Position numbers and translations under genes: made by a program. This document shows, in pieces, positions 1 through 8,214 of a DNA stretch of 64,000 bases. Position 1 is the first letter of the stretch. Every line of letters begins with the position of its first letter. The notes below the pieces were generated by a model. It saw only the letters and a list, made by a program, of their open reading frames with translations. It made no database searches and was not told the DNA's origin. The stretch is from Phycisphaeraceae bacterium (GTDB lineage: Bacteria > Planctomycetota > Phycisphaerae > Phycisphaerales > SM1A02): positions 62,001 through 126,000 of the forward strand of contig JAHBWY010000004.1 of the NCBI GenBank assembly GCA_019636735.1. The letters are read 5' to 3'.

Positions 1-870
1 GGCGCCGGATGATCGACTGAAGACGAGGTGATCGACGCTCAAGCCACCTGGCCCGGTCAACACGATGCCAAGCGACAAGGTCAGAAGGCCCACTTGGAGG
101 AAGAATGTCTTATAGGCGTCAAGCGGCATGCCGAAGATGAATGGATGCGCCAGGATCGCCGCGAGCGAGGTGAGATAGATCGCACCAGCCATGATGAAGA
201 CGATTCCGAGGGCCGCCAGCCGCGAGAAGATCCCGATGAGCAGCGCCGCGCCGCCGAGCAGCTCACCGATGCCGACGAGATAGCCGGAGATGCGCGGCGC
301 GGGCAGTCCCGCGTTGTGCGCCATGAGCGCGATGCGCTCGCAGCTTCGAACTGAGAGAGGGTCGCTCTTGGGTGGCGCGGTCTCTTCACGCAGGGGCGCG
401 CGCATGGAGACCCGGACCGGCTCGGCGCCGTGGTCGAGACCTCGGTCGGGTGTGATGAAGAGCGCGGCGGATGGTGCGGGCGCCGCGGATGAGGGCGCTG
501 CCGGAGCGGGAGAGGCCGGGGCTGGTGCCGGTGCCGCGGGCGCCGCGGGTGGCGGTGCCGCGGGTGCCGCAGGCGCTTCCGCTGGCCTCGGGGCCGATGG
601 TGCTGGAGTCGGTGCCGGCTCGCTCGGTGGCCGATCAATCACGGGTGCCGCGCCGTTGGCCGCGCCCGTGTCAGGCTCCTTGACCGCGCCTTCACCGACG
701 GGGGCGGGGCGCCAGCGCCAGCCCATCGCCTCCAGTTGGGCCATCTCCTGCGGGGTGACTTTCGTTTCAGTGAAGAGCTTCGAGTAGCCCACCGGAATGA
801 AGGCCGCGGCGAGCACCACTCGAGCGAGCAGTGGAACGATGTGGACCGCGGCAGATTGACTTGCGTGCAT
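1..870 (-). CDS. DoxX-family membrane protein with Pro/Ala-rich insert (3' end outside window)
   Basis: The frame is open from an ATG at 870 to the left edge, so the C-terminus is missing. A GGAGG site lies 5 nt before the ATG. A first hydrophobic segment (about residues 10-32) is followed by a Pro/Ala-rich low-complexity stretch (about residues 75-135). The rest has the look of DoxX/DoxD: a GYLVGIGELLGGAALLIG helix, an ILAHPF loop and further helices. DoxX proteins are small multi-helix inner-membrane proteins, some linked to quinone-dependent redox chemistry. No partner gene is visible here, so the specific role is unknown. The long disordered insert between helix 1 and the remaining helices is unusual for the family. 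Confidence 0.7.
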   Translation of the reverse strand, partial: MHASQSAAVHIVPLLARVVLAAAFIPVGYSKLFTETKVTPQEMAQLEAMGWRWRPAPVGEGAVKEPDTGAANGAAPVIDRPPSEPAPTPAPSAPRPAEAPAAPAAPPPAAPAAPAPAPASPAPAAPSSAAPAPSAALFITPDRGLDHGAEPVRVSMRAPLREETAPPKSDPLSVRSCERIALMAHNAGLPAPRISGYLVGIGELLGGAALLIGIFSRLAALGIVFIMAGAIYLTSLAAILAHPFIFGMPLDAYKTFFLQVGLLTLSLGIVLTGPGGLSVDHLVFSRSSGA

Positions 871-893
871 GAGTGCCTCCGTGCGTTCACGGC

Positions 894-900
894 TATCCTA
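894..900. promoter_or_regulatory. Overlapping divergent -10 elements (tRNA-Leu / doxX)
   Basis: The plus strand reads TATCCT at 894-899, 12 nt before the tRNA. The minus strand reads TAGGAT across 900-895, about 24 nt before the doxX ATG and its ribosome site. Both fit the TANNNT pattern seen elsewhere in this window. No clear -35 elements are visible. The promoter role is inferred. Confidence 0.4.
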
Positions 901-911
901 AGGATTGCCGC

Positions 912-995
912 GCGGGCGTGGCGGAACGGCAGACGCGCCGGGCTTAGAACCCGGTGGGCTCATCACCCGTGCAGGTTCAACTCCTGTCGCCCGCA
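912..995 (+). tRNA. tRNA-Leu (anticodon UAG)
   Basis: The acceptor stem is GCGGGCG at 912-918 with CGCCCGC at 988-994, discriminator A at 995. The anticodon arm is CCGGG-CTTAGAA-CCCGG, giving anticodon UAG (reads CUA/CUG). A long variable arm typical of class II tRNAs follows, then a T-arm GCAGG-TTCAACT-CCTGT. The 3' CCA is not encoded. The gene lies between doxX (divergent) and the DAHP synthase gene. Confidence 0.95.
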
Positions 996-1044
996 CTTCG
1001 CCCCCAGGCCAGGGGAGCCCTCACCTCCGGCCAGTTTTGAGCCG

Positions 1045-2442
1045 ATGAAACCAGTCGTGTCACCTCTCGCCGCCGTCGATTCCGCCGCGCCGTGGACGCC
1101 CGATTCCTGGCGGGGCCGGCCCTGCCGTCAGCAACCGCCTTGGCCCGATGCGGAAGCCCTTGAACGCGCGCTCGCGGAGCTGCGAACGCTGCCGCCGCTG
1201 GTCACCAGTTGGGAGATCGAAGCCCTCCGCCAGCAACTCGCCGACGCCGCCGCCGGTCGCCGTTTCCTCCTGCATGGCGGCGACTGCTGCGAGCAATTCG
1301 ATGAGTGCACCTCGTCGGCGATTGCGGCGAAGCTCAAGATCCTTCTCCAGATGAGCCTTGTCCTCGTGCACGGTGGGCGAAGGCCGGTCATTCGAGTCGG
1401 TCGCTTCGCCGGTCAGTACGCCAAGCCGCGCTCGAGCGAAACGGAGACGCGGCACGGCGTGACGCTTCCGAGCTACCGAGGGGACAATGTCAATCGATCG
1501 GGATTCACTCCGGAGGAGCGCCGCCCCGACCCGTGGCGTCTCATCGAAGGTCACGCCCGCAGCGCGATGACGCTCAACTTCATCCGCGCTCTCGTCGACG
1601 GCGGGTTTGCCGACTTGCATCACCCTGAGAACTGGGATCTCGACTTCGTGAAGCACTCGCCGCTCGGCGCGGACTACCAGCGCATGGTGGAGCAGCTCGG
1701 TGAGAGCCTGCGTTTCATGGAGACGCTCGTGGGAGCGCAGGTGCTTGGAACCAATCGAGTCGACTTCTTCTCGAGTCACGAGGGGTTGATTCTCGACTAC
1801 GAAGCGGCATTGACCCGGACCGTTCCGCATCGCGAGGGCTTCTACGACCTTTCGACGCACTTTCCGTGGATCGGCTATCGCACGCTCGACCTCGATGGCG
1901 CGCATGTCGAGTTCTTCCGCGGCATCGCCAACCCCGTCGGACTCAAGATCGGACCGGGTCTTGAGCCGCAGGCGGTGGTCGCGCTTCTCCAGCGTCTCGA
2001 TCCGAATCGCCAGCCGGGCAAGATCGCATTGATTGCACGCTTCGGAGCGCATCAGGTGGCGCATGAGCTGCCCCGCATCATCGACGCCGTCAAGAGCAGC
2101 GGATGGACCCCAACATGGGTCTGCGACCCCATGCATGGCAACACCGAAACGGTCATTCCCTCGAGTGGCGCGGGTGCTGGCGTGCCGATCAAGACTCGCA
2201 AGTTCGCGCACATTCTCGCCGAGCTTGAGCAGAGCTTCGAAATCCATCGCGCCAAGGGCGTGCCCCTCGGCGGTGTGCACATTGAGCTCACCGGCGAGGA
2301 TGTCACCGAGTGCACGGGCGGTGCGCGAGGGCTCTCCGATGAGCAACTGGCGCGCGCCTATCGGAGTCGAGTGGATCCCCGCCTGAACTACGAGCAGGCG
2401 CTTGAGATGGCGATGCTGATCGCCCGCCGCATGCGCGATTGA
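1045..2442 (+). CDS. 3-deoxy-7-phosphoheptulonate (DAHP) synthase, class II
   Basis: First enzyme of the shikimate pathway: condenses phosphoenolpyruvate and erythrose-4-phosphate. The 465-residue length fits the class II (plant/mycobacterial) type. The family metal-binding segments are visible: Cys in GGDCCEQF, His in CDPMHGNT, Glu in HIELTGEDVTEC and Asp in VDPRLNYEQA. GIANPVGLKIGPG is also characteristic. The ATG at 1045 is preferred because upstream in-frame sequence runs back through the tRNA gene. No Shine-Dalgarno is evident before it. It lies 49 nt after the tRNA and could be co-transcribed. No other shikimate gene is adjacent. Confidence 0.95.
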   Translation: MKPVVSPLAAVDSAAPWTPDSWRGRPCRQQPPWPDAEALERALAELRTLPPLVTSWEIEALRQQLADAAAGRRFLLHGGDCCEQFDECTSSAIAAKLKILLQMSLVLVHGGRRPVIRVGRFAGQYAKPRSSETETRHGVTLPSYRGDNVNRSGFTPEERRPDPWRLIEGHARSAMTLNFIRALVDGGFADLHHPENWDLDFVKHSPLGADYQRMVEQLGESLRFMETLVGAQVLGTNRVDFFSSHEGLILDYEAALTRTVPHREGFYDLSTHFPWIGYRTLDLDGAHVEFFRGIANPVGLKIGPGLEPQAVVALLQRLDPNRQPGKIALIARFGAHQVAHELPRIIDAVKSSGWTPTWVCDPMHGNTETVIPSSGAGAGVPIKTRKFAHILAELEQSFEIHRAKGVPLGGVHIELTGEDVTECTGGARGLSDEQLARAYRSRVDPRLNYEQALEMAMLIARRMRD

Positions 2443-2542
2443 TCGGGCTGGCTCGGCGCCGCCGCGCCGGGTGCTCAGGGCCGATTGAAACGCGCCACGC
2501 GTGAAGGGAACCGCCATCGCATCCGACGGCCGCGTGCACGGG

Positions 2543-2548
2543 TAGAAT
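2543..2548 (+). promoter_or_regulatory. TAGAAT -10-like hexamer before KS-beta gene
   Basis: The hexamer ends 9 nt before the ATG at 2558 and there is no Shine-Dalgarno site. A start site about 7 nt downstream would give an mRNA with almost no leader. The same GTAGAATCCG string recurs at 8166, upstream of nuoG. Confidence 0.45.
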
Positions 2549-2557
2549 CCGCCCCCC

Positions 2558-3889
2558 ATGCCCAGACAGTCAAGACGCGTGGCCATCTCCGGGATCGGCC
2601 CCATCACGCCCTTCGGCCTGGGCATCGATCCGCTCTGGAGCGGACTCTGCGAAGGTCGCTCTCTGCTGGGACCGGCGCTCACCTTCGACTCGACGGCGTT
2701 TCCCTGTCCCTTCGTCGGCGCCATTCCCGCCGATCGCTTTGATGTCAAGAGCGTCGTCCCGAAGTCCTATCGCAAGGGAACCAAGGTGATGGCACGGGAC
2801 ATCGAACTCGCCGTCGGTGCCGCGCATGCGGCGATGGCGAGCGCCGGCGTCGTCACCAAGGCCTCTGAACCTGCGGACGGCCGGGTCACGATTCCGCCCG
2901 ATCGATTCGGCTGCCACATTGGCGCCGGTCTCATCGCCGCCGAGGAGAACGAACTGACGGCGGCGCTCGCGACGGCGGTCGATGAGCAGGGGCGTTTCAC
3001 CTTGGCGCTCTGGGGCTCGCGAGGCATGGAGAACCTCACGCCGCTCTGGATGCTCAAGTACCTGCCGAACATGCTCGCCTGTCATGTCACGATCATCCAC
3101 GACTGCCAGGGGCCGTCGAACACCATCACCTGCGCTGAGGTGAGCGGTCTGCTCAGCATGGGCGAGTCGATGCGCGTCATCGAGCGCGGCGACGCCGATG
3201 CCTGCCTCTCCGGCGGCGCCGAGAGCAAGGTGAACCTGATGGCGCTGCTTCGACAGCACTTTGCCGGTCGAACACCGCGCTGCGACTCGACGATGGAGCC
3301 CGCGTCACTCGTGCGGCCCTTCGCGGCCGATGCCGTTGGATGTCCACCCGGCGAGGGCGGCGGTCTGCTGATTCTCGAAGCCGAGGAGGCGCTCGAGCGC
3401 CGAGGCGGTCGTGCCATCGCCTCGCTCGAGGGCTTCGGCGCGAGCCAGAGTCTCTGCATGGATGACGCGGGAATTCAGCCCGACGCCGAGGGTGTCTCCG
3501 ACGCAATCGCAGCGGCGCTCGACGATGCCAACGCGGACATCGACTCGATCGATGCGATCGTGCCCTTCGGAAGCGGCGTGCCCGTGATCGATTCGGCCGA
3601 GCGCCAGGCCATTGCCACCGTGTTCGGCCCACGCGCGAAGTCGATTCCCATCGTCACCGTGACGCCGAGCATTGGCAACTGCGGCGCCGGGGCGGGTGCG
3701 ATTGCCGCGTGCGTCGCCGTCGAGTGTCTCAGGCGACAGGCGCTGCCCGCACGGCTCAACACCAGGGGCGTGACCGACCTCGATGCCAATGCGGCGCCGA
3801 CCCGTTCGGCCTCGCTCAATCGCGTGCTGGTCGTCCTGCCGAGTTTCGGCGGCCAGAACGGAGCCATCGTGCTCGGGAGAGTCGCGTGA
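2558..3889 (+). CDS. Beta-ketoacyl synthase-like protein lacking catalytic triad (chain-length-factor type)
   Basis: A thiolase-fold protein of 443 residues aligning along its whole length with FabF/KS enzymes, starting VAISGIGPITPFG. The active-site Cys position is Glu (GPSNTITCAEVSG, E194). The first catalytic His (HGTGT in active enzymes) is Phe in PFGSGV (F337). The second (GH) is Asn in SIGNCGAG (N374). All three catalytic residues are therefore gone, as in the KS-beta/chain-length-factor partners of type II polyketide synthases, which usually carry Gln at the Cys site. The complete ketosynthase gene follows 82 nt downstream. It probably forms a heterodimer with that enzyme and shapes product length. 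The product is unknown: no acyl carrier protein, reductase or dehydratase gene is nearby. Confidence 0.85.
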   Translation: MPRQSRRVAISGIGPITPFGLGIDPLWSGLCEGRSLLGPALTFDSTAFPCPFVGAIPADRFDVKSVVPKSYRKGTKVMARDIELAVGAAHAAMASAGVVTKASEPADGRVTIPPDRFGCHIGAGLIAAEENELTAALATAVDEQGRFTLALWGSRGMENLTPLWMLKYLPNMLACHVTIIHDCQGPSNTITCAEVSGLLSMGESMRVIERGDADACLSGGAESKVNLMALLRQHFAGRTPRCDSTMEPASLVRPFAADAVGCPPGEGGGLLILEAEEALERRGGRAIASLEGFGASQSLCMDDAGIQPDAEGVSDAIAAALDDANADIDSIDAIVPFGSGVPVIDSAERQAIATVFGPRAKSIPIVTVTPSIGNCGAGAGAIAACVAVECLRRQALPARLNTRGVTDLDANAAPTRSASLNRVLVVLPSFGGQNGAIVLGRVA

Positions 3890-3971
3890 TGCGGCGCCGC
3901 TCATCGCATGAATCAGCCCGCGGAGGGCGGCCGTGGTGCTGCTGCGCCGTGTCGCATGAAGGAGTCACTCG

Positions 3972-5288
3972 ATGAGCGCGCCGGAACGAATCGTCGTCAC
4001 GGGGATGGGCTGGGTGACTCCGCTTGGTCAGGATCTCGAGTTGGTGTGGTCGCGCCTCATGAAGGGCGAGAGCGGCATGGCGCCGATCACGCACTTCGAT
4101 GCCACGACCTTTCCAACGACCTTCGCGGCGCAGGTCGGTCCGCTGGACCTCGGGCGAGTGTTGAGGGAGGCGCATGCGACCGCCGGTCCCAACACGCGAT
4201 TCGCGCTCGGCGCCGCCGCGCAGGCGTGGGCCCAAGCTGGCTTCCGCGACGCGCCGCCGAAGAAGCCGCGGCGAGTCGGCTGCTATCTCGGCGCCGGCGA
4301 AGGAGTGCTTGACTTCGACAACTATGTGGCGACCAACATCGGGGGCTGGGACGCCGTTGCGTCGAAGGTTGATGGTCGGCGCTGGATCGAGACGGCACTC
4401 ACTCGCATGGATCGCATGCGCGAGATCGAGCAGGAGCCGAACATGCCGCTCGCTCATCTCGCGCGCGAGTTCAATCTGCGCGGGCCGACCTACAACTGCC
4501 TGACGGCGTGCGCAGCGAGCACCCAGGCGATCGGCGAGGCCTTCAGCATTCTCCGGCGCGGAGACGCCGATGTGATGATCTCCGGCGGCACGCACACGAT
4601 GATCCATCCCTTCGGCGTGACCGGCTTCAACCGGCTTACGGCCCTCTCGACCTTCAAGGGCGATCCGACCAAGGCCAGCCGTCCCTTCTGCGCGAGCCGT
4701 GACGGGTTCGTCATGGGTGAAGGCAGCGGCATGGTGGTGCTTGAAACGCTGTCGCACGCGCGCTCGCGCGGGGCGAAGCCGATCGCTGAAGTGATCGGCT
4801 ATGGCTCGAGCGCGGACGCCTTCCGCATCACCGATATCCAGCCTGAAGGCCGAGGCGCCGCGGCCGCCATGTCGCAAGCTCTTCGGCAGGCGGGGCTCGA
4901 CCCGCAATCGACGCGCCCCGATGGACGGCCGGTCATCGATTACATCTCCGCCCATGGCACGGGCACGAAGGAGAACGACTCGATCGAGAGTCGCGCCGTC
5001 AAGGTCGTCTTCGGCGGACAGGCGCAGCGCATTCCCATGAGTTCCATCAAGAGCATGATGGGACACCTGATCGCCGCCGCCGGCGCCGTCGAGTTCATCA
5101 CCTGCGTGATGGCCATTCGGCACGGCATGCTGCCGCCCACGATCAACCACCACGATCCCGATCCGACGCTCGATCTCGACTATGTCCCCAACCAGGCGCG
5201 GCCGGCGCAGGTTGACACTTGCCTCTCGAACTCCTTCGGCTTCGGCGGGCAGAACGACACCGTCATCGTGACGCGATTCGCAGAGTAG
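3972..5288 (+). CDS. Beta-ketoacyl-ACP synthase (FabF/KS-alpha type)
   Basis: A 438-residue condensing enzyme with an intact triad: C180 in TACAASTQAIGEA, H328 in AHGTGTKENDSIE and H365 in SMMGHLIAAAGAVE. It would elongate an ACP-bound acyl chain with malonyl-ACP. A GGAG site lies 8 nt before the ATG. The partner upstream has lost the triad and a membrane protein gene begins 10 nt downstream, so the three form a likely operon. It could be an ordinary FabF, but the tight pairing with a KS-beta-like gene and the lack of fab genes argue for a specialised fatty-acid or polyketide route. Confidence 0.9.
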   Translation: MSAPERIVVTGMGWVTPLGQDLELVWSRLMKGESGMAPITHFDATTFPTTFAAQVGPLDLGRVLREAHATAGPNTRFALGAAAQAWAQAGFRDAPPKKPRRVGCYLGAGEGVLDFDNYVATNIGGWDAVASKVDGRRWIETALTRMDRMREIEQEPNMPLAHLAREFNLRGPTYNCLTACAASTQAIGEAFSILRRGDADVMISGGTHTMIHPFGVTGFNRLTALSTFKGDPTKASRPFCASRDGFVMGEGSGMVVLETLSHARSRGAKPIAEVIGYGSSADAFRITDIQPEGRGAAAAMSQALRQAGLDPQSTRPDGRPVIDYISAHGTGTKENDSIESRAVKVVFGGQAQRIPMSSIKSMMGHLIAAAGAVEFITCVMAIRHGMLPPTINHHDPDPTLDLDYVPNQARPAQVDTCLSNSFGFGGQNDTVIVTRFAE

Positions 5289-5297
5289 GGAGGGGGC

Positions 5298-6080
5298 ATG
5301 GGTGAGACGGCAGCCGAGCGCGGGGGCGACGAGACGCATGCGGCCCGCGGCGCCGATGAGGCCATCACCGAAGGTGCCGGTCGCGGACCCTTGATGCCCA
5401 ACTCGCGGCCGCTCGAAGCGGCGAGCGCCCGCGCCGCGGACTCTTCCGAGCGGCGCTCCCGGCGGCGTGCGTTGGTCTTGCTCGTCGCGGTGGTCGGCGC
5501 GCTGCTCGTGCTGCTCGGATTCATGCTCGCGCGTGCCGCGCCATCGTGGTGGCGGCCACCTGTTGGTGACGACCGCTCCGACGCTCGGGCCCGCGCGATT
5601 GAGCAGGGACTCGCCGCCGAATTCACGCGTGTCCGGCCCGAGGGCGAGACTTGGGCGATCCGCATCTTCGAGGCGGATGCGAACGCGTGGCTCGCCCTTC
5701 GACTTCCCTTGTGGCTCAAGCACGATCGAGAGTTGCCGTGGCCGCAAGGAATCGAGGTTGTCCAGATTCACTTCGAGCGGCCTGATCGCGTGGTGGTCGC
5801 GGCCGATCACGGTGGGCGAATCTGGTCGGTGGTGTTTCGGCCGCGGATCGAGGCGGGCGTGCTCGCCCTCGACACTGTGGGCGGGGGAGTGGGGCGCCTC
5901 TGGATCCCGTGGGCGGCCACCACGGGAGAGGGGACATCAAGTCTCGCCAAGTTCGTGCCGGAACTTGCTCGCCCGGTCGAAGCGATCCTCCCGTTGCCGG
6001 ACGATCGCCGAGTCCGCCTGCTCGACTTCGAAGTCGACCGCGGGGAGATCCGTCTCCAGTTCGAGACGCTGTGGCGCTGA
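5298..6080 (+). CDS. Single-pass membrane protein of unknown function, downstream of KS pair
   Basis: A 260-residue protein with a GGGAGGGG ribosome site directly before its ATG. It has a polar N-terminal tail (about 1-57) ending in SERRSRRR, one transmembrane segment (about 58-78), then an extracytoplasmic domain rich in beta-strand-like sequence (for example GIEVVQIHFERPDRVVVAAD). The positive-inside rule places the N-terminus in the cytoplasm. It starts 10 nt after the ketosynthase gene, so it is probably co-expressed with the KS pair. I recognise no family. Confidence 0.75.
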   Translation: MGETAAERGGDETHAARGADEAITEGAGRGPLMPNSRPLEAASARAADSSERRSRRRALVLLVAVVGALLVLLGFMLARAAPSWWRPPVGDDRSDARARAIEQGLAAEFTRVRPEGETWAIRIFEADANAWLALRLPLWLKHDRELPWPQGIEVVQIHFERPDRVVVAADHGGRIWSVVFRPRIEAGVLALDTVGGGVGRLWIPWAATTGEGTSSLAKFVPELARPVEAILPLPDDRRVRLLDFEVDRGEIRLQFETLWR

Positions 6081-6143
6081 GATCGACTCACTCCGGGCGT
6101 TGACGGCGCGGTGTTTGCGCCGGACTCCGTCAAGCTCCGCTGT

Positions 6144-7403
6144 CTATCGAGGACTCGCCGCGGGAGTCGTGGCAGCGGGGGGCATGGGCCCCAGGCGCGC
6201 ACGAACGCGATCGATGAGTGTGATGCCGAGCAGCACTTCGCAACGACGCATCGCATCCTGCGACAGTTGTTCCCGAGCGCGGAGCTGCGGCTCGAGTGCG
6301 CGTCGAAGGCCCTCGGCGACCTCCGATCCGGTTCCCTCTTCAACCGCGTCGTCCCACTGGGCACAGAAGCGCTCCAGTGTGGCGCTCGTTCGCTCGTACG
6401 CCGCGACATAGTCGCGATGGAGGGCATCAATGGCGGTCCGCGCGGCGTCATCAAGGGACGGCTCGGTCGAGAGTGCCGTGAAGAACGAATGGAGCGCGTG
6501 CTGATCCGGATACAGCTCTGGATAGAGATGCTCGAGCGCCACACGCCTCCACTCAGGTCTCAGCTCGTCGCCGAAGGCACTCCCAAGCGCATCGATGGTT
6601 TGGAGGTGCAGTTCGCGAATCCTTGCCGCTACCCGGGCGGGCCGCTCGAACGCGGAGCGCGCCTCTGCACCGGCACCATCGTGATTGAGCCAGCGTCTCC
6701 GCTGTTCCCTGGTCGCTTCTCGCATGGAAGTGGCCCACAGTCCCAGTTGCTTCGTGAGTTCGACTGCATATGCGTCGAGGGTTGTTCGAAGCAATGGTGC
6801 GCGACTGTCGTCGAACGAAGCTCGCGCTGCGACCGCAACGACGAGCGGCCTCAACTCGAGATGAACCCAGCGACTCGTCGTGGTGAATGATCGGTGCTTC
6901 CGGCGTTCCGCGCGCGCCATCAACATCGGCACCCGATCGACACCGTCGTCCGGAAGCAGTGGAACGACGGAGTCAATGAGCGCCAACTCAGCCTTGGTCG
7001 ACGCCTCAACGGCTGCAACGAAGAGCCGATCGGCGTCCGCTACCGCTCGAAGGCACTCGGGCGATGTGACTCCAAAGACGAGCATCGCATCGGACGCCTC
7101 GGCCGCAGCCGCCAGATAGGGCGGCAGGTGCCGCCGCATGAGCTGATTGTGCTCCTCAACGAAGGTCTCGAAGAGCGTCTCCAGGACCGGTCGAAGAGCA
7201 GGATCGATCCCATGCAGCTCCACCCACGAGGCGCACTCAGCTCGGGAGATCGGGTGGGCAACAGGCGGGCCGAACGGATGGAGGTAACCCTGACCCGTTG
7301 TCGCAAAGGAGCGCCAGGAGAGGGGCGACTCGAGCGGCATGGGGCGCGATGGTCCGTTCGCCCCGATCACCACCGCCAGACAGCCGATGATCGTCGACAG
7401 CAT
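6144..7403 (-). CDS. Unrecognised helical protein, probably exported
   Basis: A 419-residue protein from the ATG at 7403. That start lies 4 nt after the stop of the upstream Cys-rich gene, so the two form an operon. The N-terminus (LSTIIGCLAVVIGANG) could be a signal peptide or anchor. The rest is almost entirely predicted helix, rich in Arg, Ala, Leu and Glu, with conserved-looking HPFGPPVAHPISRAEC near residue 45. There is no Shine-Dalgarno site. I recognise no domain. An in-frame extension upstream to 7574 would overlap the Cys-rich gene and is Arg/Ser-rich, so it was not used. Confidence 0.6.
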   Translation of the reverse strand: MLSTIIGCLAVVIGANGPSRPMPLESPLSWRSFATTGQGYLHPFGPPVAHPISRAECASWVELHGIDPALRPVLETLFETFVEEHNQLMRRHLPPYLAAAAEASDAMLVFGVTSPECLRAVADADRLFVAAVEASTKAELALIDSVVPLLPDDGVDRVPMLMARAERRKHRSFTTTSRWVHLELRPLVVAVAARASFDDSRAPLLRTTLDAYAVELTKQLGLWATSMREATREQRRRWLNHDGAGAEARSAFERPARVAARIRELHLQTIDALGSAFGDELRPEWRRVALEHLYPELYPDQHALHSFFTALSTEPSLDDAARTAIDALHRDYVAAYERTSATLERFCAQWDDAVEEGTGSEVAEGLRRALEPQLRAREQLSQDAMRRCEVLLGITLIDRVRARLGPMPPAATTPAASPR

Positions 7404-7407
7404 CGGC

Positions 7408-7773
7408 TCAGCAACCCGGGCCCGTCGGGCGCCTGTTGATGTGACCGACCGAGTGGACGGGCCCCCACGCACAACCGTCCGGTGGATGGCAGACTCGAAG
7501 GCGAACCGTGCAGAAGGAGGCTGGCTCGTCGAGATCCTCACAGTGAGTCTGACCGCCACTTCCCACGGCCACACAGCGCTTCAATGGCTCATCGTCAATG
7601 AACTGATGCGGGCAGGAATAGGTTCCGCAGTCCGCGCCGCCCCCGATTCCGTTCATCGCGCAAGCCGGCGTCGTCTGCGGTTTGACACATCCAGCGGGCT
7701 TGACTTGAGCAAGGCTCAATGGAGCGACGACGAGGCCGAAGATTGCAATGGCGACCCTGATTGATGTGCGCAT
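7408..7773 (-). CDS. Small exported Cys-rich protein
   Basis: A 121-residue protein with a good signal peptide (RTSIRVAIAIFGLVVAPLSLAQ, cleavage after the Ala of SLAQ). The mature part has nine Cys, mostly in pairs that could form disulfides (KPAGCVKPQTTPAC, ADCGTYSCP, FCTVRLRVCHPPDGC), and ends GPGC. No cofactor motif such as CxxCH is present. It precedes and nearly touches the 419-residue helical protein gene. A 12-C tract lies about 58 bp upstream of its ATG. Family unknown. The gene is short and could be spurious, but the signal peptide and Cys spacing support it. Confidence 0.55.
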   Translation of the reverse strand: MRTSIRVAIAIFGLVVAPLSLAQVKPAGCVKPQTTPACAMNGIGGGADCGTYSCPHQFIDDEPLKRCVAVGSGGQTHCEDLDEPASFCTVRLRVCHPPDGCAWGPVHSVGHINRRPTGPGC

Positions 7774-7831
7774 TGGGAAATCTCAGCGAGGTGCTCTGTT
7801 CGACGATCATCGCGACCGGCTTTGGAGCGTA

Positions 7832-7843
7832 CCCCCCCCCCCC
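7832..7843. repeat. Homopolymer C12 tract
   Basis: Twelve consecutive C lie about 58 bp upstream of the minus-strand Cys-rich gene, in its likely promoter region. Tracts this long are prone to slippage and could vary promoter spacing. They are also common sites of sequencing-length error. Confidence 0.9.
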
Positions 7844-8166
7844 TCTTGAGTCAAGGACTTTCAAGCTCGAGCTGAGCTCCGCGCAGTGTGCTCCGTGCCG
7901 AGCAGAAGTGGCGAGGGTTGGACCAGTCCATGAGCGCGGGGCACCAAGCGTTCCACCGATGAGAACCCACCGCCTCGCTCGGCGACTTCGCACGGCCCTT
8001 GATCGTCTCAAAGTGGCTCTTGGAGATGCGTGGACGATGCTCATGCGCGGTCGGGAGCGATGCTCAACCGATGCTTCGACAAGCCCATCCGCCAGCAGAC
8101 AAGACTCCGAGCGGACCTGTGTCAGGGGAGGGCTGGACCACTCGCTCCCGGATGGCCCGGCTCCCG

Positions 8167-8172
8167 TAGAAT
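8167..8172 (+). promoter_or_regulatory. TAGAAT -10-like hexamer upstream of nuoG
   Basis: It sits in GTAGAATCCG, the same 10-mer as before the KS-beta gene at 2542. Here it is 42 nt from the first possible nuoG ATG, so the transcript would have a leader. No -35 element is obvious. Confidence 0.35.
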
Positions 8173-8214
8173 CCGGCTCCCGGCGTGGCGCCACGCTTCG
8201 CGGGCCCCGGCTGA

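Larger units (their letters stand above)
7774..8214. other. Intergenic region between divergent Cys-rich gene and nuoG
   Basis: This 441-nt region has no convincing gene on either strand. It holds a run of 12 C at 7832-7843 and a TAGAAT hexamer at 8167-8172 that could be the -10 element for nuoG with a 5' leader of about 35-70 nt. I see no recognisable riboswitch or structured RNA. Confidence 0.5.

Noticed and set aside
1060-2748. Long open frame (about 560 codons) antisense to the DAHP synthase gene
   Set aside because: High G+C opens long frames on the opposite strand. The forward frame has a complete, motif-rich enzyme, and the antisense product is Arg/Glu/Ala-rich with no domain.
3816-5810. 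Open frame of about 660 codons antisense to the ketosynthase gene
   Set aside because: The forward frame encodes a full KS with an intact triad. The antisense product has no recognisable motif and no ribosome site.
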